A stretch of 64,000 nt of DNA from Pseudomonas hunanensis (GCF_013393325.1 NZ_QJRC01000104.1:1-64000); one strand, 5' to 3'; positions 40,622 to 49,816 are shown, counted from the stretch's first letter. The notes: a model not told the origin generated them from the letters alone. Numbers and translations: made by a program.

Positions 40622-41406
40622 GTGGCGTACAAGCGGTGCTGGCCCAGGACACCGGCATGGCGCTGGATATCCGTGGGCTGAGCCACGCCTTTGATTTGGG
40701 CAGTGAGCGCCTGCCCGTACTGGACAAGGTCGACCTGCAGTTGGCGCCTGGTGAGAGCGTGGCGCTGCTTGGCCCGTCCGGTTGCGGCAAGTCCACCCTG
40801 CTGCGCCTGGTTGCCGGGCTGGAAACAACGCAAAGTGGTAGCTTGCTGGCGGACGGCCAGGCCATTGTTGCCCCACACCACTCGCGCGTGCTGGTGTTCC
40901 AGGACCCGACGCTGTACCCATGGCGCAGCGTGTGGGACAACGTCGCCCTCGGCCTGCAAGCCCGTGGCCAGCTGAAGGCCCAGCGCCATCGGGTGGACGA
41001 GACCTTGCACAAGGTCGGCCTGCTGCAGTTTCGTGATGCCTACCCGCGCCAGTTGTCGGGCGGTATGGCCCAGCGTGTGGCATTGGCCCGAGCGCTGATC
41101 AACGAACCTCGGCTGCTGCTGCTCGATGAGCCATTGGGCAAGCTCGACTCGCTGACCCGCATTGCCATGCAGGGCGAGCTGATCCGCCTGTGGCAGCAGC
41201 AAGGCTACAGTTCGTTACTGGTAACCCATGATGTCGAAGAGGCCTTGTTGTTGTGCGACCGGGTGCTGGTGTTCTCGCCGCGGCCGGCGCGGGTGCTGGC
41301 CGAGCTGAAGGTCGAGCGGGGTTACCCGCGGCATCGGGATGACCCTCGGTTGCTGGAGTTGCGCCAGCATGCGCTGGAATTATTGGGCCAGGGGCGGGAT
41401 TGGTGA
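40615..41406 (+). CDS. ABC transporter ATP-binding protein (SsuB/TauB-like)
   Basis: 263 residues. Walker A GPSGCGKST, Q-loop VFQDPTLYPW, signature LSGGMAQRVALARAL, Walker B LLLLDEPLGKLD, switch VTHDVEEA. Closes the three-gene importer operon; a hairpin (GGGGC-CGCAAA-GCCCC at 41431-41446) follows. Confidence 0.9.
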   Translation: MVSGVQAVLAQDTGMALDIRGLSHAFDLGSERLPVLDKVDLQLAPGESVALLGPSGCGKSTLLRLVAGLETTQSGSLLADGQAIVAPHHSRVLVFQDPTLYPWRSVWDNVALGLQARGQLKAQRHRVDETLHKVGLLQFRDAYPRQLSGGMAQRVALARALINEPRLLLLDEPLGKLDSLTRIAMQGELIRLWQQQGYSSLLVTHDVEEALLLCDRVLVFSPRPARVLAELKVERGYPRHRDDPRLLELRQHALELLGQGRDW

Positions 41407-41430
41407 ACGTAGTGCGCTTGTGCCGCAAGA

Positions 41431-41451
41431 GGGGCCGCAAAGCCCCCCTTT
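41431..41451 (+). terminator. Weak terminator after the ABC operon
   Basis: GGGGC-CGCAAA-GCCCC followed by CCTTT, 25 bases beyond the stop. The rest of the gap to 41562 shows only a partial repeat ('gtaggagcggc'). Confidence 0.5.
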
Positions 41452-41562
41452 GACCTGATGCTAAACCCTCTGATTTAAACGGCACACCTAGGCATGATGC
41501 GCTGATTACGTAGGAGCGGCTTCTTTGAAAAATAAAGGAAAGCCCAAGCACTCCTTTATTAC

Positions 41563-42204
41563 TCAGCGCCGTACGAAACCGCCCTTCAACATACTGATAT
41601 TAGAAGACACAACAACTCTTGTAATCAAATTAAGCCCAGGATTCACAGACACCAGGACTCCAGGATTATCGACTCCCGCGTTATAAATAGCGAGCATACT
41701 AATTCCTGCATGAAGCGCCTCTATGAGATAGGTGTTCTCAACCTCATAGGAGATAATTTCGCCTGTTGGCCACTTTTCAAGCTCAGCGACAACATTGTTC
41801 CCCTCCTCGCTTTTCAAGTGCGCCGCCACCACCGAAAAATAGGGCTCATCTTGCTCTTTGGAGTCGTCCTCTATTGTGAAAACATCAATACTGGCTGCTG
41901 ACATTGACGAAGCTTCAACACGGACTTTCCGGGGCGACGGAGTTTCAATGGTGATCCATTGCAGCTTCCCAGTTAAGTAATCAAAATTTGCCTGAACATT
42001 AATATGTAAATCAGGAATGACCCTTACTAAGCTGAGCACTTGAGCCGCAGAGCAAAGCGCCTGCATGAGCTTATGATCAAAAACTGAAAATCTTATATCA
42101 TGCCCTTCGCCCGTCAAGTACACTATCGGAGCATTGCCATAGCCATGACCGTAAATATTAAGATGAACATCGTCAACCTTAAAAGTAGTTCCTGAACTTC
42201 CCAT
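41563..42204 (-). CDS. Hypothetical protein of atypical base composition
   Basis: 213 residues, not recognised. The coding stretch is much richer in A and T than all neighbours and uses many codons ending in A or T, which suggests recent acquisition. GGAGG lies eight bases before the chosen ATG; a GTG five codons upstream is possible. The protein has no signal peptide or clear membrane segment and appears beta-rich, with an acidic middle (EDDSKEQDE). It has no partner gene and lies between an ABC operon and haem oxygenase. Confidence 0.7.
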   Translation of the reverse strand: MGSSGTTFKVDDVHLNIYGHGYGNAPIVYLTGEGHDIRFSVFDHKLMQALCSAAQVLSLVRVIPDLHINVQANFDYLTGKLQWITIETPSPRKVRVEASSMSAASIDVFTIEDDSKEQDEPYFSVVAAHLKSEEGNNVVAELEKWPTGEIISYEVENTYLIEALHAGISMLAIYNAGVDNPGVLVSVNPGLNLITRVVVSSNISMLKGGFVRR

Positions 42205-42470
42205 CTCACTACCCTCCACTAATCCTGACGCTTTACAGCATCAATTTTGCACCCGCGAGAAACAACCCGAAACTGGCATTTTTACTAGGATTCAAGAACG
42301 CATAGCGTCGATAAAATGGACAACCACTTTCAAGGCCCAGAACGAACCATTCAGGTGTCGGTTAGCCTTTCGGGATTTCGTGCTAAATCTAAACGAAGGT
42401 TGTAGTGCTTGATGCTTGCCATGGAGGGCAAGCATCATGTGGGCATTGCCTTGTTGCCACGGATACGCCG

Positions 42471-43064
42471 ATGACCACTGCCCTCTCCCCCCTCACGGAG
42501 CCAAGCCGCTGCAAACGCCTGAAAGCGGCCAGCAGCCGGGACCATGACAGCGTCGATCAACTGGTGATGGCGGCGCGGCCTTTTGCAAGCCGCGAGCGGT
42601 ATGGCCGCTTCCTGCAGGTGCAGCACCGCTTTCATGGCAGCCTGCTGGCGCTGTATCAAGATGAACAGCTCAACCAGCGCTTGCCAGGGCTGATCGAGCT
42701 GTCGCGTTTTACGGCGGTCGAGGACGACCTGCGCGACTTGGGCCTCCCCCTGCCAACAGCCCCTCGACAAGTCTGTGCCAGCCCGGCCCAGGCCTTGGGC
42801 TGGCTGTATTGCAGCGAAGGGTCGAACCTGGGGGCGGCGTTTCTGTTCAAGCACACCCAGCGTCTTGGCCTGGATGGCGAGCTGGGCGCCCGCCACCTGG
42901 CGCCGCACCCGGATGGCCGAGCGCTGCATTGGCGTGAGTTTGTTGCCAGGCTAGATGGGTTGGTACTGGATGAGCGGGAAGAGCCCGAGGTGGTGGCGGG
43001 GGTGATCGCTGCGTTCAATAGTTATCGGGGGCATCTGCATAAAATATTCGCAGAAAATCGCTAA
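42471..43064 (+). CDS. Biliverdin-producing haem oxygenase (HemO/BphO-like)
   Basis: 197 residues. The proximal haem ligand is H25 in RDHDSVDQLV, and the distal helix glycine region is SEGSNLGAAFLFKH. The pattern ASRERYGRFLQVQHRFH matches bacterial HemO/PigA-type enzymes. It opens haem to biliverdin, releasing iron and CO. The usual partners (haem receptor, bacteriophytochrome) are not adjacent; it converges with the cytochrome bd-type oxidase genes across a repeat pair. No clear Fur box was found upstream. The 42205-42470 gap shows no other gene. Confidence 0.8.
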   Translation: MTTALSPLTEPSRCKRLKAASSRDHDSVDQLVMAARPFASRERYGRFLQVQHRFHGSLLALYQDEQLNQRLPGLIELSRFTAVEDDLRDLGLPLPTAPRQVCASPAQALGWLYCSEGSNLGAAFLFKHTQRLGLDGELGARHLAPHPDGRALHWREFVARLDGLVLDEREEPEVVAGVIAAFNSYRGHLHKIFAENR

Positions 43065-43069
43065 CGCCC

Positions 43070-43156
43070 CCTGTAGGAGCAGCCTTGTGCTGCGAAGAAG
43101 CCAGGAAACCTTTCTCCATGCAGGCCTCTTCGCAGCGCAAGGCTGCTCCTACAAGC
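43070..43156. repeat. Inverted pair of 'gtaggagcagcc' repeats
   Basis: TGTAGGAGCAGCCTTG...GCTGCGAAGA at the left is mirrored at the right, with about 25 unrelated bases between. It lies between convergent genes and may serve as terminator for both. Confidence 0.75.
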
Positions 43157-43158
43157 CC

Positions 43159-44166
43159 TCAATGATAGGCCTCGCCGTCCTTCACCTTGCCGCGGAACAC
43201 ATAATACGACCAGGCCGAATACCCCAGGATGAATGGGATGATCAGCAGCGCCCCGACCAGGGCGAAGCCCAGGCTCTGCGGTGGCGCCGCCGCCTCCCAG
43301 ATGGTCAGGCTGGGCGGGAGTACGTAAGGCCAGATGCTGATCACCAACCCGGTGAAACCGAGGAACACCAGCAGCAGCGACCAGACGAAAGGCCCGGCAT
43401 GGGGTGCGCCACGCAGCGATTTGAGAATCGCCCAGGTGGCCACCAGCACCAGCACCGGTACCGGCAGGAAGAACCAGAAGTTGGGCAGGCTGAACCAACG
43501 GTCGAAAATCGCCGGATGCGTCAGCGGTGTCCAGATGCTGACAATCAGCATCGCCACCACCGTCGCCAAGGTGATCGGTGAACAGGCTCGAATGATGCTC
43601 GCCTGCAGCCGGCCTTCGGTCTTCAGTACCAGCCAGGTGGCGCCCAGCAGCGCATAGGCCACCACCACCCCAACCCCGCAGAACACGTTGAACGGCGTAA
43701 GCCAGCTCATCAGGCCATTGGTGGCCACCCCGTCGACGATCGAGTGCCCCTCGATGAACGCCCCCAGCATCACCCCCTGGAAGAACGCCGCAGCGTACGA
43801 CCCGGCCATGAAGGCCCGGTCCCAGAACGGTTTGTGCGCCTCATCGGCCTTGAAGCGAAACTCGAACGACACCCCACGCCAGATCAACCCGGCCAGCAGG
43901 CCCAGCGCCGGAATGTACAGCGCACTGAGCAGGATGGCATACACCTTGGGGAAGGCGGCCATCAACCCAGCCCCACCCAGCACCAGCCAGGTTTCGTTGC
44001 CGTCCCACACCGGCGCCACGGTGTTGACCATGGTGTCGCGCTGCTCGCGGTCGGTGATGAACGGGAACAGGATGCCGATACCCAGGTCGAAACCGTCCAT
44101 GATGACGTACATCATCACGCCAAAGCCGATGATCAGGAACCAGATCAGCGGAAGATCAATACCCAT
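43159..44166 (-). CDS. cydB: Cytochrome bd-type (cyanide-insensitive) quinol oxidase subunit II
   Basis: 335 residues with about eight membrane segments. The family start MGIDLPLIWFLIIGFGVMMYVIMDGFDLGIG and GNETWLVLGGAGLMAAFP are complete. It forms the oxidase with the cydA product 14 bases upstream. In Pseudomonas the branch is usually CioB, with low sensitivity to cyanide. Confidence 0.93.
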   Translation of the reverse strand: MGIDLPLIWFLIIGFGVMMYVIMDGFDLGIGILFPFITDREQRDTMVNTVAPVWDGNETWLVLGGAGLMAAFPKVYAILLSALYIPALGLLAGLIWRGVSFEFRFKADEAHKPFWDRAFMAGSYAAAFFQGVMLGAFIEGHSIVDGVATNGLMSWLTPFNVFCGVGVVVAYALLGATWLVLKTEGRLQASIIRACSPITLATVVAMLIVSIWTPLTHPAIFDRWFSLPNFWFFLPVPVLVLVATWAILKSLRGAPHAGPFVWSLLLVFLGFTGLVISIWPYVLPPSLTIWEAAAPPQSLGFALVGALLIIPFILGYSAWSYYVFRGKVKDGEAYH

Positions 44167-44180
44167 GACAGCGTCTCCGG

Positions 44181-45602
44181 TCAGTCAATGTGGTTGGGTG
44201 AATGCGGATACAGCGGCTCGTCCACCGCCGACAACGGGCGGGCCGGCCGCTGGTTGGCGGTCACCGGCTGTTGGTGGTCGTCGTGTACCTCCGGCCCCTT
44301 GCGCACCAGGCGCAGCATGTAGACGACACCTGTGCCGAATACCCCGATGTACATCACCACCAGCACCACCAGGCCTACCGACAAGGTCAGCGCCGAATGG
44401 TCGGAGACCGCATCCTTGGTGCGCATCAGGCCGTACACCACCCACGGCTGGCGGCCAATTTCGGTGACATACCAGCCGGCCAGCAGGGCCACCAGGCCCG
44501 AAGGCCCCATCCACAAGGCAAACTGCGCCAGCCCCCGTGAGGTGTATAGCCGCCCGCGCCAGCGCAGCCAGGCGCCATACAGGCCCAGCACAACCATCAG
44601 CATGCCCAGGCCGACCATGACCCGGAAGCACCAGAACACAATGGTCGAATTGGGCCGGTCTTCTTTGGCGAAGTCTTTCAAGCCTGGGATCTGCCCGTGC
44701 AGGCTGTGGGTCAGGATCAGGCTGGCCAGGTTGGGGATTTCAACCTTGTAGCGGGTGGTTTCAGCTTCCATGTCCGGGATGCCGAACAGGATCAGCGGCA
44801 CGCCCTGGCCCGGTGTATTGCTCCAGTGCCCCTCCATCGCAGCGACCTTCGCCGGCTGGTACTTGAGCGTGTTCAAGCCGTGCATGTCACCGATCAGCAC
44901 CTGCAGCGGCGCAGTGAACAGCAGCATCCACAATGCCATCGAGAACATCCGCCGCACCGCCGGGGTACGGTTGCCACGCAACAGGTGCCAGGCCGCCGAG
45001 GCGCCGACGAACAGCGCGGTCGACAGCATTGCCGCCGTCACCATGTGCGCCAGGCGGTACGGGAACGATGGGTTGAAGATGATGGCAAACCAGTCCACCG
45101 GCACCACCACGCCATTGATCACTTCGTGCCCCTGGGGCGTTTGCATCCAGCTGTTGGACGCCAGGATCCAGGTGGCAGAAATCATCGTGCCCACGGCCAC
45201 CATGACAGTGGCGAAAAAGTGCAGGCCACGGCCGACCTTGTGCCAGCCGAACAGCATCACCCCCAGGAAACCCGCTTCAAGGAAGAAGGCCGTCAGCACC
45301 TCGTAGGTCAGCAAGGGGCCGGTGATGCTGCCGGCGAACTGCGAGTAGAAGCTCCAGTTGGTGCCGAACTGGTAGGCCATGACCAGCCCGGAGACCACGC
45401 CCATGGCGAAGTTGACGGCGAAGATCTTCGACCAGAAGTGGTACAGGTCGAGGTAGGCGTTGTCTTTTTTCCACAACCACAGGCCTTCCAGTACCGCCAG
45501 GAATGCTGCCAGGCCAATGGTGATGGCCGGGAAAATGATGTGGAAGGTAATGGTGAAACCAAACTGTATACGGGCCAGCTCCAAGGCTGTAAGGCTGAAC
45601 AT
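44181..45602 (-). CDS. cydA: Cytochrome bd-type (cyanide-insensitive) quinol oxidase subunit I
   Basis: 473 residues. Haem ligand H21 (FTITFHIIFP) and the GRQPW signature are present. The Q-loop region is short, as in CioA proteins, rather than the long E. coli CydA type. GAGG lies eight bases before the ATG, and a longer in-frame start was rejected. The complex oxidises ubiquinol and reduces oxygen without pumping protons. The DUF934 gene ends three bases upstream, so both may share transcripts with the sulfite reductase. Confidence 0.92.
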   Translation of the reverse strand: MFSLTALELARIQFGFTITFHIIFPAITIGLAAFLAVLEGLWLWKKDNAYLDLYHFWSKIFAVNFAMGVVSGLVMAYQFGTNWSFYSQFAGSITGPLLTYEVLTAFFLEAGFLGVMLFGWHKVGRGLHFFATVMVAVGTMISATWILASNSWMQTPQGHEVINGVVVPVDWFAIIFNPSFPYRLAHMVTAAMLSTALFVGASAAWHLLRGNRTPAVRRMFSMALWMLLFTAPLQVLIGDMHGLNTLKYQPAKVAAMEGHWSNTPGQGVPLILFGIPDMEAETTRYKVEIPNLASLILTHSLHGQIPGLKDFAKEDRPNSTIVFWCFRVMVGLGMLMVVLGLYGAWLRWRGRLYTSRGLAQFALWMGPSGLVALLAGWYVTEIGRQPWVVYGLMRTKDAVSDHSALTLSVGLVVLVVMYIGVFGTGVVYMLRLVRKGPEVHDDHQQPVTANQRPARPLSAVDEPLYPHSPNHID

Positions 45603-45604
45603 GG

Positions 45605-46081
45605 CTATGCCTCGCTCCGTTGTGAAAGACGTTGCAGCAAAGTGCGTGGGCGGGCCTGCCGATGGCTGGCTGCGGCAGCGTGCCAGCGCTGCGCCGGCAC
45701 GCTGGGCGAAACCAGTGCGCTGGTGAAACCGCACTGCAGCAGCATGGCGAACTGGTCCGGCAGCAATGGCCCAGCGGCGCGCAGGTCACCGGTAAAACCG
45801 TGCCGCTCGCGCAGTAGCCTGGCCAGGGTGAAACCACGGCCATCGCGTGACTTGGCGAACTCGATCACGATCAATGTCAGCTGGCCGAGCAGTGCCCGCA
45901 CCTGCGCCGGGTCCTGGTCGGCGGCCAGCCACAGGCCCTCGGCTGGCTGGCCAAAACGCATGTGGTAGTCGTCCCACTGCTGCGGCTGCAGCACCGTACG
46001 CGCAGCAAAGGTCGGCAGCGCGTCGCTGCTCGGATAACGCCAGTTATCGGTCTGAACCTGGCCTTCATGGTCAACGAGCAT
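45605..46081 (-). CDS. DUF934 protein, sulfite/nitrite reductase partner
   Basis: 158 residues of the DUF934 family (EFAKSRDGRGFTLARLLRE is the core). These proteins nearly always follow assimilatory sulfite/nitrite reductase genes. The ATG lies inside the last codons of the reductase gene (11-base overlap), so it is coupled. Possible electron-transfer or assembly role; function is not established. Confidence 0.85.
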   Translation of the reverse strand: MLVDHEGQVQTDNWRYPSSDALPTFAARTVLQPQQWDDYHMRFGQPAEGLWLAADQDPAQVRALLGQLTLIVIEFAKSRDGRGFTLARLLRERHGFTGDLRAAGPLLPDQFAMLLQCGFTSALVSPSVPAQRWHAAAASHRQARPRTLLQRLSQRSEA

Positions 46082-48080
46082 CACGCAGCACCTCCTTGAA
46101 CGGCTCGATACCGACACGGCGGTAGGTGTCGAGGAAGCGCTCGTCGTCTTCACGCAATTGCAGGTAGATGGCAACGATCGCCTCGACGATGTCGGGCACC
46201 TCCTCGAAGGGCACCGAGCGGCCCAGGATGGTCCCGACCGCCGCGTCCTCTTCGGCGCTGCCGCCCAGGGTGATCTGGTAGTTTTCATGGCCGGCCTTGT
46301 CCAGGCCGAGGATGCCGATGTGCGCCACGTGGTGGTGGGCACAGGCATTGATGCAGCCGGAGACGTTGAGCTTGAGTTCGCCGATGTCCTGTTGCCGGGC
46401 CGCGTCGAAACGCTGCGCGATGCGCTGGGCGACCGGCACCGAGCGGGCGGTGGCGAGGCTGCAGTAGTCCATGCCTGGGCAGGCGATGGTGTCGGACAAC
46501 AAGCCAATGTTGCTGGTTGCCAGCCCGGCCTGGCGCAAGGCCTGCCACACGCTGTACAGATCCACCAGGCGAATGTGCGGCAGCACCACGTTCTGCTCGT
46601 GGGAGACGCGAATCTCGTTCAGCGAGTAGGCCTCGGCCAGGTCGGCCAGGGCGAGCATTTCCTCGGCACTGATGTCGCCGGGGATACCGCCGGGTGGTTT
46701 CAGCGAAATGACCGCGCTGATGTAGCCACGTTTCTTGTGCGGGTGAGTGTTGGTCCGTACCCAGCTGGCGAACGCGTTGTCGTCCGCCCGTGCGCGCAGA
46801 AAGCTGTCACACAGGCCGGGCAACGCCTCGAAGGCGGGCTGCACGAAGCGGGCATGAATGCCCTGAACGATGGCCGGCTCCAAGTACTGGTGGTCGGCCG
46901 GCAGGCTGGCGAATTCCTCCTCGATCATTTCGATGAAACGCCCAGGCTTGAGCTCACGCACCAGAATCTTGATACGTGCCTTGTACAGGTTGTCGCGCCG
47001 TCCCAGGGCGTTGTACACCCGCAAGATGGCCTCGACGTAACGCAGCAGTTCGCGCTCCGGCAACCATTCGCGCACGCGGGTGCCAACTATCGGGGTACGC
47101 CCAAGGCCACCGCCGGCATACACCTGGAAGCCGACTTCACCCTGCGCGTTGCGTTGCGCCAGGATGCCAATGTCATGGAAGCGCACGGCCGCGCGGTCCT
47201 TGGGGCTGCCGGTGATGGCGATCTTGAACTTGCGTGGCAGGTAGGTAAATTCCGGATGCTCGGTGGACCACTGGCGGAGGATCTCGGCATGTACCCGAGG
47301 GTCGAGCACTTCATCCTCGGCGGCGCCGGCAAAATGGTCGGTGGTGACGTTGCGGATGCAGTTGCCGCTGGTCTGGATGCAATGCAGGTCGGCATCGGCC
47401 AGCACCGACAGTATCTCCGGCGTATCGGCCAGGCGCGGCCAGTTGAACTGGATGTTCTGCCGGGTGGTGAGGTGGCCGTAGCCCTTGTCGTAGGTGTGCG
47501 CCACATAGGCCAGCTGGCGCAGTTGCAGCGCGCTCAAGGTGCCGTAGGGGATCGCCACACGCAGCATGTAGCCGTGCAGTTGCAGGTACAGGCCGTTCAT
47601 CAGCCGGTAGACCTTGAACGCCTCTTCATCCAGCTCGCCACTCAGGCGACGGGCAACCTGCTGCTCGAACTGGCGGGCGCGGTCCTTGAGGAACTCACGC
47701 TCGAAGCGGTCGTAGCGATACACCCCTGCCTGCCCCGCCTCGACCGGCAACACCGGGCGCATGCGCGCAATGCTGCTTGGCGGTGTGCCCGCAGCCTGCT
47801 TGCCAAGGTCGCTGCGTACCGAAGGGCCACGGGCGCGCAACCGTTCACGCAGGCTTTTCGGCTCTGGCCGGCCATCGACCAGCCAGGCCTCACAAGGCGT
47901 CGGTGCCACGACCTGGTTGGCCAGCACGGCAGCCTCGGCAGCGAGGGTTGCCGATACCAGCGCCTGCGCATCGAAGGTGCCGGCTTGTTGCAGTGTCTCT
48001 ACCCACTCATGCCCGGCATCAAGCCAGACCACAGCCCCATCGTCGAGGCGGTTGGCGCAGATCAGATGACAGTCATTCAT
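46071..48080 (-). CDS. Fusion of DUF2849 and ferredoxin-type sulfite/nitrite reductase
   Basis: 669 residues, about 110 longer than the usual 550-residue hemoprotein. Residues 1-95 match the DUF2849 pattern (CANRLDDGAVVWLD at the start, EPKSLRERLRARGPSV at the end), a small protein usually encoded separately. From about 115 the reductase begins, with the siroheme-[4Fe-4S] cysteines C534, C540, C576 and C580 (CPGMDYC and CINAC). It reduces sulfite to sulfide, or nitrite, in the cytoplasm. Divergent from a MocR regulator and followed by DUF934. Confidence 0.85.
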   Translation of the reverse strand: MNDCHLICANRLDDGAVVWLDAGHEWVETLQQAGTFDAQALVSATLAAEAAVLANQVVAPTPCEAWLVDGRPEPKSLRERLRARGPSVRSDLGKQAAGTPPSSIARMRPVLPVEAGQAGVYRYDRFEREFLKDRARQFEQQVARRLSGELDEEAFKVYRLMNGLYLQLHGYMLRVAIPYGTLSALQLRQLAYVAHTYDKGYGHLTTRQNIQFNWPRLADTPEILSVLADADLHCIQTSGNCIRNVTTDHFAGAAEDEVLDPRVHAEILRQWSTEHPEFTYLPRKFKIAITGSPKDRAAVRFHDIGILAQRNAQGEVGFQVYAGGGLGRTPIVGTRVREWLPERELLRYVEAILRVYNALGRRDNLYKARIKILVRELKPGRFIEMIEEEFASLPADHQYLEPAIVQGIHARFVQPAFEALPGLCDSFLRARADDNAFASWVRTNTHPHKKRGYISAVISLKPPGGIPGDISAEEMLALADLAEAYSLNEIRVSHEQNVVLPHIRLVDLYSVWQALRQAGLATSNIGLLSDTIACPGMDYCSLATARSVPVAQRIAQRFDAARQQDIGELKLNVSGCINACAHHHVAHIGILGLDKAGHENYQITLGGSAEEDAAVGTILGRSVPFEEVPDIVEAIVAIYLQLREDDERFLDTYRRVGIEPFKEVLRDAR

Positions 48081-48159
48081 CGAACATCTCCATGACTGGC
48101 AGCCCGGAAGCGCTTATCGTTGCAACCCTGCCGCGCCGTTCCGGTGCACATCAAATAAA

Positions 48160-48183
48160 CCATACGCTTTCCATATTGTATGG
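48160..48183. promoter_or_regulatory. MocR operator cluster between sulfite reductase and regulator
   Basis: CCATAC at 48160-48165 is followed by the perfect dyad CCATA-TTG-TATGG at 48171-48183. Further GTATG copies lie at about 48198 and 48220. A direct-plus-inverted arrangement of this kind is characteristic of MocR-type binding sites. Confidence 0.6.
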
Positions 48184-48248
48184 ATTTGTTAACAACTGTA
48201 TGCCATGATATGCCTATGCGTATGGACTTACAACCGAGAGGAAGATCT

Positions 48249-49655
48249 ATGCCTGTTGCCGGAGCGCCAGAAGAAGCGGCGCAAATGCGCTGGACAAAGC
48301 CTTTCAAGCCGAAGTCAGGCCCAAGATACATACAGATTGCAGATATGCTTGCAGAATCCATACAATCTGGAGTCTTGCAGGATGGCGAGCAAATTCCGCC
48401 GCAACGTGCACTGGCTGCGCACCTGGGCGTCGACCTGACCACGGTGACCCGCGCCTACGCCGAAGCGCGCGACCGTGGCCTGATTGCTTCCTACAGTGGC
48501 CGCGGGTCGTTCATCCTGGGTGCCCGACAAACAACCACCCTGGCAGGCATCGACCTGACCATGAACATCCCGCCGCAGCCGGCCAACGGCTCGATGGCTC
48601 AGTTGGTGAGCGCCGGGCTGGAACAGGCGCTGCAGCGCAACCGCATCGAAGCACTGTCGCTTTACCAGGACGAACCGGCCACCCGCTCGCTGCTGCAGGC
48701 CGCACAGGGCTGGCTGGAACCGGCACTGGGTGATCTGGACATGCGCGGCCTGGCGCTGTGCTCGGGGTCGCAGGCGGCCATCTTCGCCATCCTCAGCGCC
48801 CATGCCCGCGCGGGTGACGCCATTCTTTGCGACCCACTGACTTACCCCGGCCTGCTGTTGGCCGCCCGGCAACTGGGGCTGCGCATTGTCGAGGTAGCCA
48901 GTGACGCCGACGGCATGCGCCCCGACCACCTGGAACAGGCTTTTCAGCAAAGCGGTGCGCGCCTGCTGTACCTCAACCCCACCTTCCACAACCCTACCGC
49001 GCACACCATGCCCGTAGCCCGGCGCCAGGCGATTGCCGAGGTGCTGCTCAAGCGCGGCATCACGCTGATCGAGGACGACCCGTACCGCTATCTGCTCGAC
49101 GACGCGCCGGCACCCATCGCGTGCCTGACCGGGGGGGCCAACACGTACTACCTGGCGTCGCTGTCCAAGTGCCTGTGGCCAAGCTTGCGCACCGCCTTCG
49201 TGCTGCCACCGCGTGGCGATGACGGGCAAGGGCTGCTCAACGGCCTGCGTGCATCGAGCATGGGCTGTTCCGCCCTGCTGCTGGCGCTGGTCGAGCAATG
49301 GATTCGCGATGGCACCGCCAAGGGGTTGGTACAGGAAATCCAGCGCGAAGCCCGCGCCCGCCAGCACCTGGCACGCACGCTGCTGAGCCATGAGTTCCAG
49401 GCGCACCCCACCGGGCTGCACGTATGGCTGCCACTACCCGCGCACTGGCAACAGGAGCGGTTCACCCATGCGTTGGATGATGTGGGGGTGAGCGTGGCAG
49501 GGGCGGATTCGTTCAGCGTGGCACCGCAAGGACCGGAAGCTGTGCGCCTCTCGCTGGGTGGAGCGCCAGACCAAGCAGTGCTGGGACAGGCCTTGCGCAA
49601 GGTGGAGGGGTTGTTGAAGGAAGATCGCCGACGTGGCGGGCGGGCGTTTGTGTAA
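48249..49655 (+). CDS. MocR-type (GntR-aminotransferase) regulator
   Basis: 468 residues. An N-terminal GntR winged helix (about 30-90: PRYIQIADMLAESIQSGVL, LTTVTRAYAEARDRGLI) is fused to an aminotransferase class I fold. PLP contacts are visible: YLNPTFHNPTAHTM, IEDDPYRYL and the PLP lysine in LASLSKCLWPSLR. The ATG after GAGGAAG was chosen. It is divergent from the sulfite reductase gene and probably controls it by sensing a PLP-linked amine or amino acid. The cofactor-binding lysine suggests true PLP sensing. Confidence 0.87.
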   Translation: MPVAGAPEEAAQMRWTKPFKPKSGPRYIQIADMLAESIQSGVLQDGEQIPPQRALAAHLGVDLTTVTRAYAEARDRGLIASYSGRGSFILGARQTTTLAGIDLTMNIPPQPANGSMAQLVSAGLEQALQRNRIEALSLYQDEPATRSLLQAAQGWLEPALGDLDMRGLALCSGSQAAIFAILSAHARAGDAILCDPLTYPGLLLAARQLGLRIVEVASDADGMRPDHLEQAFQQSGARLLYLNPTFHNPTAHTMPVARRQAIAEVLLKRGITLIEDDPYRYLLDDAPAPIACLTGGANTYYLASLSKCLWPSLRTAFVLPPRGDDGQGLLNGLRASSMGCSALLLALVEQWIRDGTAKGLVQEIQREARARQHLARTLLSHEFQAHPTGLHVWLPLPAHWQQERFTHALDDVGVSVAGADSFSVAPQGPEAVRLSLGGAPDQAVLGQALRKVEGLLKEDRRRGGRAFV

Positions 49656-49816
49656 GTACCCGCTGCAGGAAAAGTCCTACAAGTTGTTGCTGCAGCGAAC
49701 TTTTTCTCCATTGCCTGTCTATGTGGGAGGCACAGAAAGGTAGCGGGACGCGAAAAAGGTTCGCCGACCACCTGCTGGCCAGATGGCTCAATTGTTATCA
49801 GAGGTTGGCTTCGCTC

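Noticed and set aside
46158..48095. 645-codon open frame opposite the sulfite reductase
   Set aside because: Shadow of the reductase gene, which has all its cysteine ligands; no motif in the antisense product.
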